Assembly: GCA_031216915.1 (NCBI GenBank)
Contig: CM062296.1
Coordinates: 664,889,838 to 664,953,837 of the forward strand
From: Pictodentalium vernedei
Lineage: Eukaryota; Mollusca; Scaphopoda; Dentaliida; Dentaliidae
DNA length: 64,000 nucleotides
Reading direction: 5' to 3'
Shown: positions 1 to 11,488 of the stretch, in pieces
Layout: every line of letters begins with the position of its first letter
Numbering within the stretch: position 1 is the first letter of the stretch
Program-made: the position numbers and the translations under genes
The notes under the pieces: generated by a model
Databases searched by the model: none
What the model saw: only the letters and a program-made list of their open reading frames with translations
What the model was told of the DNA's origin: nothing

Positions 1-9
1 ACTGTCCTG

Positions 10-77
10 TCCGTTTCTTCTAATTGAACCATCTTCCAACCCTGGTTGGAAGATAGTTGAAGTAGAAGAAACGGACC
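10..77. repeat. short fold-back repeat
   Basis: The stretch GTCCGTTTCTTCTA near the left edge is matched by its reverse complement near position 77, and the inner arms CATCTTCCAACC and GGTTGGAAGAT meet at about 43. It is an imperfect hairpin-forming repeat of MITE size. No second copy was found in the window and it has no coding potential. Confidence 0.6.
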
Positions 78-1225
78 AAAGCGACCGAAAGTGGAATTCT
101 TTGGCTAAATATCATTTGGATTTGCAAATAATGTTACAGGAATGCCTGTATATTGACACGTTTGCATGCGCCCATTTTAACATATTGTGTAACTGCGAAA
201 CATATCTGTGGAAAAAAGTGGAGGGCACATGCTCCCTGTGCCCCCCCCCCCCCCCTCCGGCTCCCCGCCGCCTCTGTGCGCCGGTGATATGGGCATTTAT
301 TTCGTCGAGAGCTGTAATTCACATAGGTACTTGTATGATAATGGCTATCCAGCCCCGTTAGCTGTTATCGCATTTCTGTTATCGATTGGCCCGTTTCTAA
401 AATTATCTCTCTCAAATATAATTTACGGTTTTGATATTGGATTTAACACAGCTTGTCGCCATAACAACTCCATTCACTAGCTTTATCAATTTTATGCTCC
501 GGCTGTCCTAAATTCGTTAACTAATATACGACTCAGCGATCTCCGCAAACTTCGATAGTTGCAGTCTCAGCCGAAAACATGCTTCGTTTTTTGTTTTTTC
601 AGACAATTTCAATTCAGAGGATAAAGTAGAAATTCCGAGGAATATCATTAATATACAACCAGGAGGTAAGTACGCGTATAAGGAGTCGACTGTAGATATA
701 GTTATGTTCAAGAATAGTATAGTTATGGAATGAGATAAAAGTAATCCCGTTAACCGCGTGTTGTCCCTCTGACAATTTCAAAAATACAACCAGATGGCGA
801 TGTTTAACTTTTAACAAGAGTCTGTTATAAGCTTTCATTGCGTTCACTCAACAGGCCGAATTTAGTGGATACAACTGGGACTGGTGAGGGGGCGGGGAGA
901 CTGGGTAATAACCCGTGGGATTGGGGAGGGGGTGCATGGACGTAGATAGAGGGTTTACAATGGGGAGGGCGTAATCAGTTAGATTTCTAACTGGGTTGGT
1001 GCGAGAACGACATGCCGTAGTCACGTCCCGAGGACCACAGTCCGTGGGGAGAGGGGGGGGGGGGTGAGAGTTCGAGGGGGTGGGGGGGGGGGGGGTTATC
1101 TTCCTCTCGATGGTGTTCTTTTTTTTGATGAGATGGATTCTGTTGCCTCCCTCTGGCTTAAATCTAGTAATTTTATCCACAAGAGAAATGCATTTCCCCA
1201 GGTAGGTCCATGAATTTCCCCTTAC
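78..1225. other. non-coding stretch with G/C homopolymers
   Basis: No gene is recognisable. There is a C run near 240-255 and G runs near 1057-1095. Open frames here are short, depend on the homopolymers and show no domain. No strong exon or promoter is seen. Confidence 0.4.
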
Positions 1226-1367
1226 ATTGACCAGGCTACACAAGGACTAGAGACTGACAGCTATTCAGCCAATACCTTCCTCTTCTAACTAACTGCTAAT
1301 CAGCTGGAAGGATTAATTATTGGCCGAATAGCTGTCAGTCTAGGGTCCTTGTGTAGCCTAGTCAGTG
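1226..1367. repeat. fold-back MITE-like repeat
   Basis: Arms containing AGGCTACACAAGGAC and GACTGACAGCTATTC are repeated in reverse complement at 1316-1367 around a spacer of about 45 bp. The size and long near-perfect arms fit a short non-autonomous DNA transposon. No target duplication was established. Confidence 0.6.
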
Positions 1368-1522
1368 AAAAGGAAAGGGAATGATGAATTCGAAAAATCG
1401 GATCGGTCACACAGATTCGAGTACGAATTTCGGAAAATTTTGTTAGCTTATTGGAAAAGTCGGAGAATTTGATCGAAGTGGAAAATCACTAGTGCTCTGA
1501 CCGAAAAAATATGACGAGCAAA

Positions 1523-1775
1523 TTAAACCTTTACTTAACATGAAAAGCAGACGACACTTGCAAAAAAAATTCTTGAATAACTAAATTTTTTCATTTTTTG
1601 TCTTAAAAACATAGGTTATGACCTCTCGTTGGAACGAGCTCGACGAGCTCGTTCCAACGAGGGGTCATAACCTATGTTTTTGAGACAAAAAATGAAAATA
1701 TTTTGAAAATTAATTGGCGATTTTTGAGAATAGCGCTGGCCGGTTTTGGCCGTTACGTTGGGTAAAGGGTTTTAA
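1523..1775 (+). mobile_element. MITE family 1, copy 1 (fold-back)
   Basis: The element begins TTAAACCTTTAC and ends GGTAAAGGGTTTTAA. In its centre is a near-perfect palindrome (about 1609-1685) built on GGAACGAGCTCG. The outer layout is an AAGCAGACGACACTTGCAA segment on one side and a CGCTGGCCGGTTTTGGCCG segment on the other. At least five other copies in the window share it (9806, 26315, 30181, 41653, 50525), with weaker remnants near 2115, 27790 and 54655. Confidence 0.8.
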
Positions 1776-2114
1776 ACTGATATTATTGAATTTGCAACTT
1801 TTTTAATTTAAGACGATAATGGGAGGGGGACACTCTTCCTCTAGCTACGTCTCCGGGACGGGGACAGGACTAGGGATACAAGTTTCCAAGTGAATTGGAA
1901 TAAAAGCCGCCAGCTATTTAATATCGAATTCCTAGGCCACACGAGTGACCCGTGGAGACGCTCAAACTGTTTTCCATATATTTTCATTCATTTCGTTCAG
2001 GGATTCGAGGAAATTGCGACCTTTGCAGTCGAAATTAGGAGATTCTCCCAGAATGTGATACCCCACACCCGGGGGGGGGGGGGGGAGGGATTATACATTT
2101 ATTGTTCTCTCATT

Positions 2115-2290
2115 TTCCAATTTTATTTCCGAAACGAAGCTCATGACCTCTTATTAGAACTTCGTCGAGGTTGTTCCAATGAGTGGCCACGAGGAATTGT
2201 TTTTTTTTAGCTTTGTGGCAAAAATGATTTTTTTAGTTTTTTAAAGAAAAAACAAGCACAGTCTGTTTTTCAGTAAACAGGTTAAAACAA
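2115..2290 (+). mobile_element. degenerate MITE family 1 fragment
   Basis: The pieces GCTCATGACCTC and GTTGTTCCAATGAG, and a trailing AAAAATGA tract, resemble the central palindrome of the family seen at 1523 and 9806. The ends are lost and the palindrome is heavily mutated. Confidence 0.35.
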
Positions 2291-2659
2291 ACTATAACCC
2301 TGCGTTTGATGGAGAAGAACCGTTATTACCAACCCCCCCCCCCCCCCCCCGATACCGGTTATACCCTTGTGGATGACAGGAGTCCCCACATGACACACGC
2401 AAAACACATTGTTTTGACACTAGCTATTTTCCATTGAATAATACCACCCTAAAACATTATTATTTTAGTCGTGGTTAAAGGAAGAAAAAGTTTCTCAAAG
2501 TAAATTTTGAAAGAAATAAAAACAGCTACGAAGCTAAACAATAAATTATTGTTTCACAGAGTGTGTATGCTAGCTATGTGCATTTCTGTGAGACAAAATG
2601 TGAACTCAAAAAGTTCAATTTCCAGAATTAATGTCATCTGAACGCCCATCATGTAGTCT

Positions 2660-2806
2660 AGGCATATGTGTCGCGAAAATGACCGAGTGGGGTGGAGCCT
2701 GGGTCGGGGGATAACTCTGATCTGACCCGACTGTGGTGGCTCAAGTCCCAACTGATAAAATATTACAACGCCATCATTGATTGATTGATTGATTGATTGA
2801 TTTATT
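2660..2806 (+). repeat. dispersed repeat ending in (GATT)n
   Basis: The segment CCGACTGTGGTGGCTCAAGT followed by ACTGATAAAATA recurs at about 60735-60785, so this is a dispersed repeat family. Here it is followed at 2776-2806 by a GATT simple repeat that could be its 3' tail. The family could be the 3' part of a SINE or LINE. No pol III box was recognised. Confidence 0.5.
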
Positions 2807-2959
2807 GATCAACTTTGTTCCATTGACATGGAGTACAGTTGCATAGATATTTTATAAATAAACAAGATATAAAACATGTCCGTAAGGAGATATTAGACAA
2901 TATGAGGTATGATTTTTCTTGCGCCATTGTACACTTAAGCAAGTATCCGGTTACGCGCA

Positions 2960-3065
<106 letters not shown>

Positions 3066-3099
3066 AGGGGATCGCCAGCGCTATAGCATTAGCTAAAAT

Positions 3100-4190
3100 G
3101 CACCAGTTTTCGCTATCAGTCTGTTTATGTTGCGATTTGCATTTTACTCTTTACTAATACTCGGCGCAGCAAGCACACCAAAGTCGCGCGTACATATACG
3201 TGTGTGTTCGCGCAGATTTAGGTGTGTGGCAGATTTTGTGCCACGAAGGTGTGCTTGCTGTGACCTGCAGCAGCAAACCTATCAGCACAGACATATATTT
3301 GCAAGAAGTATACTAATATAATAGTTGCCCCTATGCAGTTATGTGTCTACTTGCAAAATACGTCCCCCTTCAACGACACGTAGCATTGACCCCTAAATCG
3401 ACCCTCTTGCAGACAGCGCCAGGCGAAATGAGGTAAGAGCAATTGCCCTTACGGTCGAAAGGTGTAAACTGTGCGTCCTTTGCTGCAAGGAGGAGCATAG
3501 GAATGCTAGATGTTCAATGCGTAGTACTTTGACTGCGTTGATGTTTACACTATAACACTTTTAGGTACACTTGCTCATTCAAATATGGACATGCTTATAC
3601 AGACAGAATCATCAGAGAAAAGGCGCAATTTAATTTATCTATCCGGGATTTTTAATAAATATCAAAGACTGTACCTTGAACACAGTAATGTTGCTACAAT
3701 TGTTTACCTGAAGATACAAATCATTTCCATAGATTCACAAAGGAGTGGCCGGTAAGGCCATTTCGTTATGAATTTTTGGGAACATTTTGTATAGTAATCA
3801 GGTTAGAATCCGCTGATTCGCCGATGAAACTTCTCCCCAGCATACGCTCATAGGTACACACACTCACACGCACTCGCGCGTCGCGTACACACACACTCCA
3901 TGCATATGTGTATATTAAGGTTATAATTATTTAAAGTCCTTGTAATTGTGATATTAAATGCGTGTAAAAGCCTGGGATGTCGTTATTTTTTCTCCGTGTA
4001 GTGAGACAGATGTCTAGATGGAGTGGCGAGCATTCCATCTAGGCATCTGTTGCATTCCTTCAATCTTGCAATCATAATAATGAGTATGAAACCTTTGAAC
4101 ACCTCCAACCAACCCCCCCCCCCCCCCCCCCCGCTAGTGTGTAGGGTTTCATGGGTCTGATCCACACCACTGGTTTTATACTCAAATTCC
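3100..4190. other. no recognised gene
   Basis: Unique-looking AT-rich DNA with a small CA/CG-rich patch near 3853-3900 and a C run at about 4113-4131. No open frame with protein-like composition, no pol III gene and no inverted repeat was recognised. Confidence 0.35.
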
Positions 4191-4199
4191 TAAATCTAA

Positions 4200-4437
4200 T
4201 TGGGTACACACACATATACACATACGCATATACCTACATCTCATCTATATATATATATATATATACATATATACACACATACACATATATATATACACAT
4301 ACATATATATATACATATGCACACATCTATATATGTGCCAAGCACGTATTTTCTGCAGAGATGTTATTTATGTTTCTTTAGGGTTATATATACACATATA
4401 CGTACACACACATACACCCATATATATACACATATAT
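4200..4437. repeat. TATATACACATA-type microsatellite at the LINE 3' end
   Basis: Irregular TA/CA repeats with ATATATACACATAC motifs occupy this block and directly abut the 3' untranslated region of the minus-strand LINE. The block may be the LINE's simple-repeat tail, a preferred AT-rich target, or both. Confidence 0.8.
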
Positions 4438-4620
4438 AGTGGGTGAGCAAGAATCCGCTACCGCCAGGCAGCGAATCTCAATATTGAGTACTCTCCCGTA
4501 ACCATAGTTTATATTGTTGGTTGCTTTGTCTATTTGGGTATAGTTTGAATCATGATCGACGACAAGAGTGTGACAATATTTTATACCGACTTGTTCAAGC
4601 CTCGCCAAATGCACTCGGGT
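4438..4620 (-). other. 3' untranslated region of LINE-1
   Basis: Downstream of the ORF2 stop (TAA at 4621-4623) about 180 bp of unique sequence precede the TA/CA microsatellite. It does not carry the CCAATAAATAAATA tail seen on the second LINE and the SINEs, so this LINE probably uses a different 3' recognition sequence. Confidence 0.5.
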
Positions 4621-7600
4621 TTAGCCGCGAGAAGTTTTTACGATAAGGGTGATTTTGGAAATGAATTTTGCCAGCTTACGTGCTTGAACGATACTAGAGT
4701 TTGAGAATAGGTTTTGGAGTTTGTACATACTGGGATATCTCCAATAATAAGGTTTAATATATTCTTTTCGCAAGTCACTTAGGTTTCTGCAAACTAATAA
4801 AAAATGGTATTCATCACCTACATCACATTCACATAAGATGCATTTTCTTTGTTGGAGTTCTACTCTCACCCAGCTTCCAGTTTCAACAGGGAGCCGATGG
4901 TTCCTAACTCTAAACTGTAGAAGGGTAGTTGCCAAAGACGGGGGTAGTTTTCTCAGGTAATCCTCAAGTCCAAAATCTGTTTTTATGGCTCTATAGAATA
5001 TATATTTACTTGGATTATCAATTCCAGCTCGCCATTCCTGTAGGAACACATCTTTCAGCCTTTCTTTTATTTGGGAATCAAAATATTTAGGGTTTATCAC
5101 GTTTTGTTCATTCCAGATATGACCCATACCAATGTTATGCAAAAGTGAGGAAATAGATTTAATCCAGGGGCTGGAGAATAAGCCTTCAGTGTGATAGCTA
5201 TGTAAGATTCCATATAGAATAGTGGAGATTTTATTTTCTTTACTAGATATGGTTTTCGCCCAAAAGTTCAGACACCGAGTTTTGATTTTAACCCCTATAG
5301 GAATAAGCCCAAGTTCACCGTATATAAAATTATTACCAGTTGTCTTTTTAAGTTTAAAAATGAATTTTAGAAACCAGAGTTCGAGTTTTTCGATCGCAGT
5401 ATAATTTTCACACCCCCACGCTTCGCTTCCATATAATAGAATAGGTATTATAGCTTTCTCATAGATTTCTAATATAATGTCGATGGGAAGTTGCGTTTTT
5501 CGCGCCTTATTTATTATTGCATACATGGCTTTTTTAGCTTCAGTGCAGCGGTTGGCTATCTCTGAGGAGAATTTTCCTGTTTTTGAAAATGTAACGCCAA
5601 GGTATTTAAACTCCCTAACGGTTTCAATCGGAGTATCACCCAAATAAAATTTTTCATTTGGCTTGGTGCTAGTGTCAAATTTTAGAATTTTGGATTTTTT
5701 TATATTGACCTCCAATTTCCATTCTTTGCAGTATGTATCAAAGGTGTCTAAAGTATTTTGCAAATCTTTGCGTGAACTGGAAAGAAGAGTCGTATCATCG
5801 GCATATAAGAGTACCAAGAGCTGTAGGTATACTTGCATATCGTCTACTAGGGCTGGGCGGAAGTCTATACGGACCCCACCGCAGTTACTTTCGAACAAGT
5901 ATTTTTCCAAATCATTCAGATAAATTGCAAATAGTACTGGAGATAAATTTTCACCCTGCCTCACCCCTGTTGTGCTGGAGAAGAATTTTGAATGCACGCC
6001 TCCAATCGCGACTGTTGATTTTATATTATTGTACATATTTCGGATTATTTGCAGTACCTTTCCGTTTATATTTAAACTTAAAAGTTTTTTCCATAGTCCT
6101 GACCGCCAAACCGTATCAAATGCTTTTGAGAAGTCAATGAATGCACAATAAAGGCTCTTTTTGTTAAATTTTACCAATTCCCGTATCGCCCGTAGAGAAA
6201 ATATGTGATCAATCGTAGAGTAATCTTTGCGAAATCCTGCCTGTATCTCGCTTAGCAAGTTGTTATTATTAAGGAAGTTATAAATTCTACCGCTTAAAAT
6301 ACTAGTAAATAATTTGGAAATATTGCTCAGCAGTGTGATTTTACGATAATTGTCTGTATGCAATGGGCTACCTTTGTTTTTGAATATTGGTTTTATTACA
6401 CCGATTGTCCAGTTAGTTGGCAGGATACCTGAATTAAAAATAAGGTTAAAGTATTTTAAATATATTGTCTTAAACAGGGGAAAAGTTGTCTTAATATATT
6501 CATTACTAATTTCATCGTATCCTGGAGCTTTCCCATTTTTTAATTTTTTAACGGCTTTCTCTATTTCATGGAGGGTGATGGGTTCATTCAGTTCGCTTAT
6601 ATCAAGGTTATCCAAGGGGCTATCAGATGGGCACATATTACAGACTTGTTCGTCAGACTTTTCAACACTTTTATAGTGTTCATAAAACTCTTCCAAAGTT
6701 GGAGTTTTTGTATATTTTTTTTCATTTCCTATGAGTTTATATATTTTCCAAAATTCTTTACTATTATGTTTTTTGACAAGGCGTAGTTTTTCTCTTAAGT
6801 GTCTATTGTATTTGCATTTACTTTTACTGAGTGTGAGTTTATATTTTTTCCGGCATATTTTTAACTTGTTAAGGTTCTCGGCTGTGCGGTTCGATGCATA
6901 AGTTTTTTTGGCCTTCTGAATACTGCGTCGTAATAGCAAACAATCCTTGCTGAACCAAGGCTTTTTTGTGCACCAACTTTTCATATTGCTTTTATATTTA
7001 GTTTTCTCGTATTTTCTTTTTACTGTACCAAAAGTAACCTTGGCACTCCTTAAGTAAATCATACAGATTTTATTATTAATTTCTTCAATGTCTTTTAAAT
7101 TTATGTTCCCTGAGATTTCCAAAGTGTCAAGTGTGTTTTCGAGTTGCTCTTTTATTGAGGGGTTAATATTATTTCGATAATCTATAATCCTACTTGGGTC
7201 CCATTTCCTTGCTTTAAAATCCGTGTCAGTCATACCTGGCGTAGCCTGTCCTGATTGACTGCGGGTACCGTTATTCTGGGGTTTATCGGTGTTGATACGA
7301 GTACCGTTATGATTCTGGACAATTGTTTGCTCCGCATCACAAACATGTGTGTTTGTTTGGCCAGCGTCGCAATCAATTGTGAAGAAAATTGGACAGTGAA
7401 TATCAGACAAGAGCACGTTAAAATCGTCAACTGTAAAGTCGGTTAGGTACTTAATGAACTCAGTGGTGCAGATCAGATAATCTATAGTGCTAACCCCTTT
7501 ACTTGTTGTGGCACCTATATTTTTGTCACTACCAAATCTCCCATTTACAATAAGAAGGTTATTATTCTCACACAGATTTGCTAGTTTTCTACCAAAATTA

Positions 7601-8166
7601 TTTGTATTTACGTCCTTGGTATTTCGTTCAGTAGTAATCCCATAACAGGTCTGATGGGCGATTTCCCCTCGAACGAAGTCGGAAAGTTCGTTGAATTTTC
7701 CGACTCGTGAGTTGAAATCCCCGATCACGCCGACATAAGCCGATTCATTTAGTTTGTCTAAAATAGATAAGTATAATTTGTCGTGCTGGTCTCCGGTATC
7801 GTATTTAGATCCCTCAAACGGCAGATAAACATTTCCTAGGTATGCTGTAGATTTTCCCAATTTAAACTTTACCCATAAGATATTCTCATTATCGTCATGT
7901 GTGATAGTAAAATACTGCTTGTAAGACTCTTTAACTGCCATACATATTCCCCCTGATCTAATATTGGCCATTTTATGGCGATGTTTAAATTGTAGGATGT
8001 GGAATCCCGTAATATCGACAATATCGATTTCGTCGGTCTTTGTTTCCTGGAAACAAAGAACGTCAAAATCGTGTATGTAATCGATAAATTCGGGGTCTCT
8101 GAGCTTTGATATTAGGCCGCAAACGTTCAATGAGAGAACTCTTATTATCAAACTTCCCCGGCAACC
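4621..8166 (-). CDS. LINE-1 ORF2: endonuclease and reverse transcriptase
   Basis: This is an uninterrupted frame of about 1180 codons encoding a non-LTR retrotransposon polyprotein. The N-terminal APE-type endonuclease is visible as LSLNVCGL, the metal-binding Glu in FQETK (about residue 36), GDFNSRVG (about 145) and SDIHCPI (about 250). The reverse transcriptase has GVRQGENLSPVLFAIYLNDL and the catalytic YADD at about residue 783 (DNA near 5794-5805). Near residue 1100 is a Cys-x2-Cys-x8-His-x4-Cys knuckle. The product would nick target DNA and copy its RNA there. The frame has no AUG before the endonuclease. It is in the same frame as ORF1 behind a single TAG (8167-8169), so expression may need readthrough, reinitiation or a non-AUG start (TTG at 8151). 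The absence of other breaks suggests a young copy. Clade assignment is uncertain. Confidence 0.93.
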   Translation of the reverse strand, partial: GCRGSLIIRVLSLNVCGLISKLRDPEFIDYIHDFDVLCFQETKTDEIDIVDITGFHILQFKHRHKMANIRSGGICMAVKESYKQYFTITHDDNENILWVKFKLGKSTAYLGNVYLPFEGSKYDTGDQHDKLYLSILDKLNESAYVGVIGDFNSRVGKFNELSDFVRGEIAHQTCYGITTERNTKDVNTNNFGRKLANLCENNNLLIVNGRFGSDKNIGATTSKGVSTIDYLICTTEFIKYLTDFTVDDFNVLLSDIHCPIFFTIDCDAGQTNTHVCDAEQTIVQNHNGTRINTDKPQNNGTRSQSGQATPGMTDTDFKARKWDPSRIIDYRNNINPSIKEQLENTLDTLEISGNINLKDIEEINNKICMIYLRSAKVTFGTVKRKYEKTKYKSNMKSWCTKKPWFSKDCLLLRRSIQKAKKTYASNRTAENLNKLKICRKKYKLTLSKSKCKYNRHLREKLRLVKKHNSKEFWKIYKLIGNEKKYTKTPTLEEFYEHYKSVEKSDEQVCNMCPSDSPLDNLDISELNEPITLHEIEKAVKKLKNGKAPGYDEISNEYIKTTFPLFKTIYLKYFNLIFNSGILPTNWTIGVIKPIFKNKGSPLHTDNYRKITLLSNISKLFTSILSGRIYNFLNNNNLLSEIQAGFRKDYSTIDHIFSLRAIRELVKFNKKSLYCAFIDFSKAFDTVWRSGLWKKLLSLNINGKVLQIIRNMYNNIKSTVAIGGVHSKFFSSTTGVRQGENLSPVLFAIYLNDLEKYLFESNCGGVRIDFRPALVDDMQVYLQLLVLLYADDTTLLSSSRKDLQNTLDTFDTYCKEWKLEVNIKKSKILKFDTSTKPNEKFYLGDTPIETVREFKYLGVTFSKTGKFSSEIANRCTEAKKAMYAIINKARKTQLPIDIILEIYEKAIIPILLYGSEAWGCENYTAIEKLELWFLKFIFKLKKTTGNNFIYGELGLIPIGVKIKTRCLNFWAKTISSKENKISTILYGILHSYHTEGLFSSPWIKSISSLLHNIGMGHIWNEQNVINPKYFDSQIKERLKDVFLQEWRAGIDNPSKYIFYRAIKTDFGLEDYLRKLPPSLATTLLQFRVRNHRLPVETGSWVRVELQQRKCILCECDVGDEYHFLLVCRNLSDLRKEYIKPYYWRYPSMYKLQNLFSNSSIVQARKLAKFISKITLIVKTSRG

Positions 8167-9333
8167 CTAATCCTGATTGGTATCCGAGTCCCTGTCCCTA
8201 CCCGGCAAGAAATCTGAGGGGTGGTGCAACACCCTGTAAGGAGGTGGGCTTGATGGGAAATATTGTCTGTTATCTATGTACACCCTGTCTGCAACCACCT
8301 TTACTTTATGACCTTTTGCTCTCGCATCTTTGGCGATGGGCAAAATAACAGATTTTCTGTAGTCTGCAACGGGCTTCGGGAAATGTTCATTAACAAAGTA
8401 ATTTTTATTTTTGAGTACATATGACCTGTTCCGGACACACTCTCTATCCTTATAGTATGTAAATTTGGCTACAATTGGTCTGGTTTTATGTGGTTCTTTC
8501 TTTCCTAGGCGATGCACCCTTTCAAAATAGATAGGTCTTTCGATTTTCATTTCATCCTTAATAAAGTCCGTAAGGATATCCTCCGAAGTTACTTTGTCAT
8601 TTTCTATTTCTCGCAGACCTGAGAAAAGCAAGTTATCTCGCATGGAGTGCATTTTAAGATCAATAAAGGCCTCATTTACCGTTGCATTGTCTTTTTGCAT
8701 TGATGAGATGCACTCACGCAATTGATTAGCCCCAGTTTCTAGGTAGTTCACGGTTTGCTCCATAGTGTCATTGTTAATTTTTAGGTCACGTACGTCTCTT
8801 TTCACGGTCTCGTAATCACTCTCCAGTTTATTAACCCTCTCACAAAGTTTTCCAACACATGCGTCAATTTTATTTAATTTGCTATGAACTAGTTTAAATT
8901 CTGACTTAATCTCATCTATGGCGTTTAACTTCAATGTCATCTTTTCCAAAATACCATAGATATTACCCAGTTCGAAAGAACACCCTGTACATGCACCGTG
9001 TGTGGATACCTGGCCCCTAACATTCTGTACATCACTGTTATTGTTCAATTCAAAATAAACAGGAGCATGCTCGCTGTCACTATCGCTTCCCAAGTTTATA
9101 ACGGAACTCTGGCGGGTGGCCACAATATTTACATCTGTATCAATATTATCAAGATCCATACTCACGCTCCCCGCTCTTGTAAAATAGTTACATGTGCTGC
9201 TATCTGTAACATCAACGTCATTTGTATTAACAATTCGTAAACTTTCCGCTATGCTCGAAGGCAGATCGTTTATCCTGGACGAATGTAAGGCCATTGATGG
9301 GGATGAGTTGAATGAATTGGAGTGCTCCGCCAT
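8167..9333 (-). CDS. LINE-1 ORF1: L1-type RNA-binding protein
   Basis: ORF1 of the same element is 388 residues from the ATG at 9331-9333. The frame is open to 9402, but without an ATG there. An N-terminal disordered Ser/Asn/Asp region is followed by a long coiled coil (roughly residues 115-215, heptads of Leu/Ile with Lys/Glu). After it come an RRM-like domain (NLLFSGLRE, then VHRLGKKEPHKTRPIVAKF) and a basic C-terminal domain (VRNRSYVLKNKNYFVNEHFP). This order matches L1-type ORF1 proteins, which trimerise, coat the element RNA and act as chaperones. No CCHC knuckle is present. It ends in TAG directly in frame with ORF2. Confidence 0.9.
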   Translation of the reverse strand: MAEHSNSFNSSPSMALHSSRINDLPSSIAESLRIVNTNDVDVTDSSTCNYFTRAGSVSMDLDNIDTDVNIVATRQSSVINLGSDSDSEHAPVYFELNNNSDVQNVRGQVSTHGACTGCSFELGNIYGILEKMTLKLNAIDEIKSEFKLVHSKLNKIDACVGKLCERVNKLESDYETVKRDVRDLKINNDTMEQTVNYLETGANQLRECISSMQKDNATVNEAFIDLKMHSMRDNLLFSGLREIENDKVTSEDILTDFIKDEMKIERPIYFERVHRLGKKEPHKTRPIVAKFTYYKDRECVRNRSYVLKNKNYFVNEHFPKPVADYRKSVILPIAKDARAKGHKVKVVADRVYIDNRQYFPSSPPPYRVLHHPSDFLPGRDRDSDTNQD

Positions 9334-9805
9334 TGTTCTCCGTTCTAGGAATACCGGAGGATTCTGTTGACGATGATTTCTCCTCACTAAATCCGATGTC
9401 ACCTAAAGTTTTAGAATATGGATCCCATTCTCATATCACCCAACATAATTCCTCTATCTCCAGACCATATTAGAAGCAATATTATACAACAAATTCGTTA
9501 AAATCTGGGGTTTGGAGGAGAGCTATTCAAACACTTCTTCACTCCATTACGGACATGCGCAACCATCTTTCATCAAGGCATGCCTCCGTGGAAGACAGGA
9601 CATCTCAACTTCCTGTTTAATTAGCACATCCCGTACTCCAAATTGCTGATGCTGGGTTGTAGTATAGCCTGTTCATTTCCACCCCATTTAGGAAAAGGAA
9701 ACCTAGTTGGGGAACCTAGTTTCAATCCAGAGGTGGACTAACCAACAACAGAGAACATAACGAAGCCTGTGTTAAAAACAACCAACAAAGACGATCTGTC
9801 CGCTT
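9334..9805 (-). other. probable 5' region of LINE-1 and flank
   Basis: Upstream of ORF1 no gene is seen. The first part probably holds the 5' UTR of the LINE. The exact 5' end and target duplication were not found. The words CATCAAGGCATGCC near 9572-9585 also occur in the palindrome at 60784-60846, so a dispersed repeat lies here. Confidence 0.35.
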
Positions 9806-10056
9806 TTAACCCTTTACCTAACACGAGAAGCAGACAACACTTGCAAATAAAATTCTTGGATAACTAATTTTTTTTCATTTTTGCGTCAAAAACGTAGCTT
9901 ATGACCCCTCATTGGAACGAGCTCAACGAGCTCGTTTCAATGAGGGGTCATAAGCTATGTTTTTGACGCAAAAAATGAAAAAATAATGAAAATTGGATAG
10001 TAAATTTTGTGAATAGCGCTGGCCGATTTCGGCCGTTACCTTGAGTAAAGGGTTAA
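9806..10056 (+). mobile_element. MITE family 1, copy 2 (fold-back)
   Basis: This is one of the best-preserved copies. It starts TTAACCCTTTACCTAACACG and ends GAGTAAAGGGTTAA, giving short inverted termini around TTAACCCTTTAC. The central palindrome (about 9890-9975) carries GGAACGAGCTC and its complement, flanked by inverted AAAAACGTAGCTTATGACC arms. There is no coding capacity, and a TTAA-type target is possible. Confidence 0.85.
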
Positions 10057-11488
10057 AAATCGGACACATCAATTTAGAGTTCACATTTTTAAAGTAGATC
10101 ATGTTGCAGACAAAAAAGAGCAAAGTTAAAGATGCTTCGAAATCAATGAAACGAATATACCGTCAATCGGTAGATGGTTATCCACCATTCCACGAAAAAC
10201 CGGGCGAAGACCAAAGAACAACATATCACAGAGATGTCTTTGACTCTTTGGCGATGAGGGTTCTCTGGACGATCGATGTAATGACTTCGTATATTATGAA
10301 CAATAATGTGCTGGTATGATAAAGAGAGTGTCTTGCATAATGTAACAGAGACGTGAGCGAACGGGATTGAATACTATATATTCATATGTTTTGTTTACTC
10401 GCAATGATTCAATATTCCACCAAATAATAATAGCCTAGTCCACCAAAATGTAAATCACTACTAGTCTCCAAGTATCGGTCCCTACTGATCCCCATATCAG
10501 TGGTCTTCTGTGGTTCCCAAATAACAGTTTTTGCTACATGTTTTATGCGCACAGTTTGCTCTAACTAAACTGCACATTTGTAAAACAATAGGAGCTAGGA
10601 AACCATACTTGAACTAGGAGGCATATAGGAAGTAGGAGGTAGTTTAGAAATGATTTTTTTTTATTGAGTGAGGGTTGGGGGTTGTGGTAAAACATACCGC
10701 ATAACGATAACTAATGCATATCTGGTGGTGGAGGGTTAAACATATCGCATTCGCAGAGTGTTAACCAATCAGAACACATTACAGCGGGAGAGCACAAGTG
10801 GATTTGGATTTTTTTTCTGAGTGTAGGGAGGAATACCCCACCTTACCGACCTGGTTTCTACGCCATTGGCTCGGAGACAAGAGGCTAAGGGATGATATAG
10901 GAGCAAATACTGTATGTGATGCATGTGTTGTGCGCACTTTGTACACTTGCACGCGGGTACATCTAGCAAATTAGTAACACGCGGAAGTACAAGTATTGCA
11001 AGTGGAAGAGTCGAAAATGTTTTACGAAAAACTTTTCTTTAAGAAGAGTACAACAATCGAATAGTACTGCTATAACCCTAGGTGTATTGGAGGAATTACA
11101 GTAGGGATTTGTGTCGGTAGAAACGAGGATTTTGATCCAGAATAACAAAACTTAAACATCTTTTTTGAATATTTGACAATATAATTATATTCCGTTTAGT
11201 AATAAAAATAATTAAAATTTTAAATCTGCGTTGTAATTATTTCTTATATCACCTGGGAGTATGGGAGAATAGGCAGCAGGAGGAGCTCGGCGTATGCAGA
11301 AACAAGGATTTGAACCTAGAACAACAAAATTAGAGCGAGTTCACCGTAACACCCTCCAAACCCATGTTATTGTTATATTAACAGTCTTTATGAGCCAGTC
11401 AATTACTTGTAAATTACGCCGATTTCCCCTCGACTATAGTAGTCCGTCTTTGCGTTGCTCGCAGCATTAATAACTTCATTTCGTTTTC
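10057..11488. other. no recognised gene
   Basis: Unique-looking sequence. Two segments (about 11085-11140 and 11275-11345) share the wording 'fact that the exon is not open, GTAGAAACGAGGATT / GCAGAAACAAGGATT ... AACAACAAAA', suggesting a diverged short repeat. No exon with protein-like composition was found. Confidence 0.3.
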
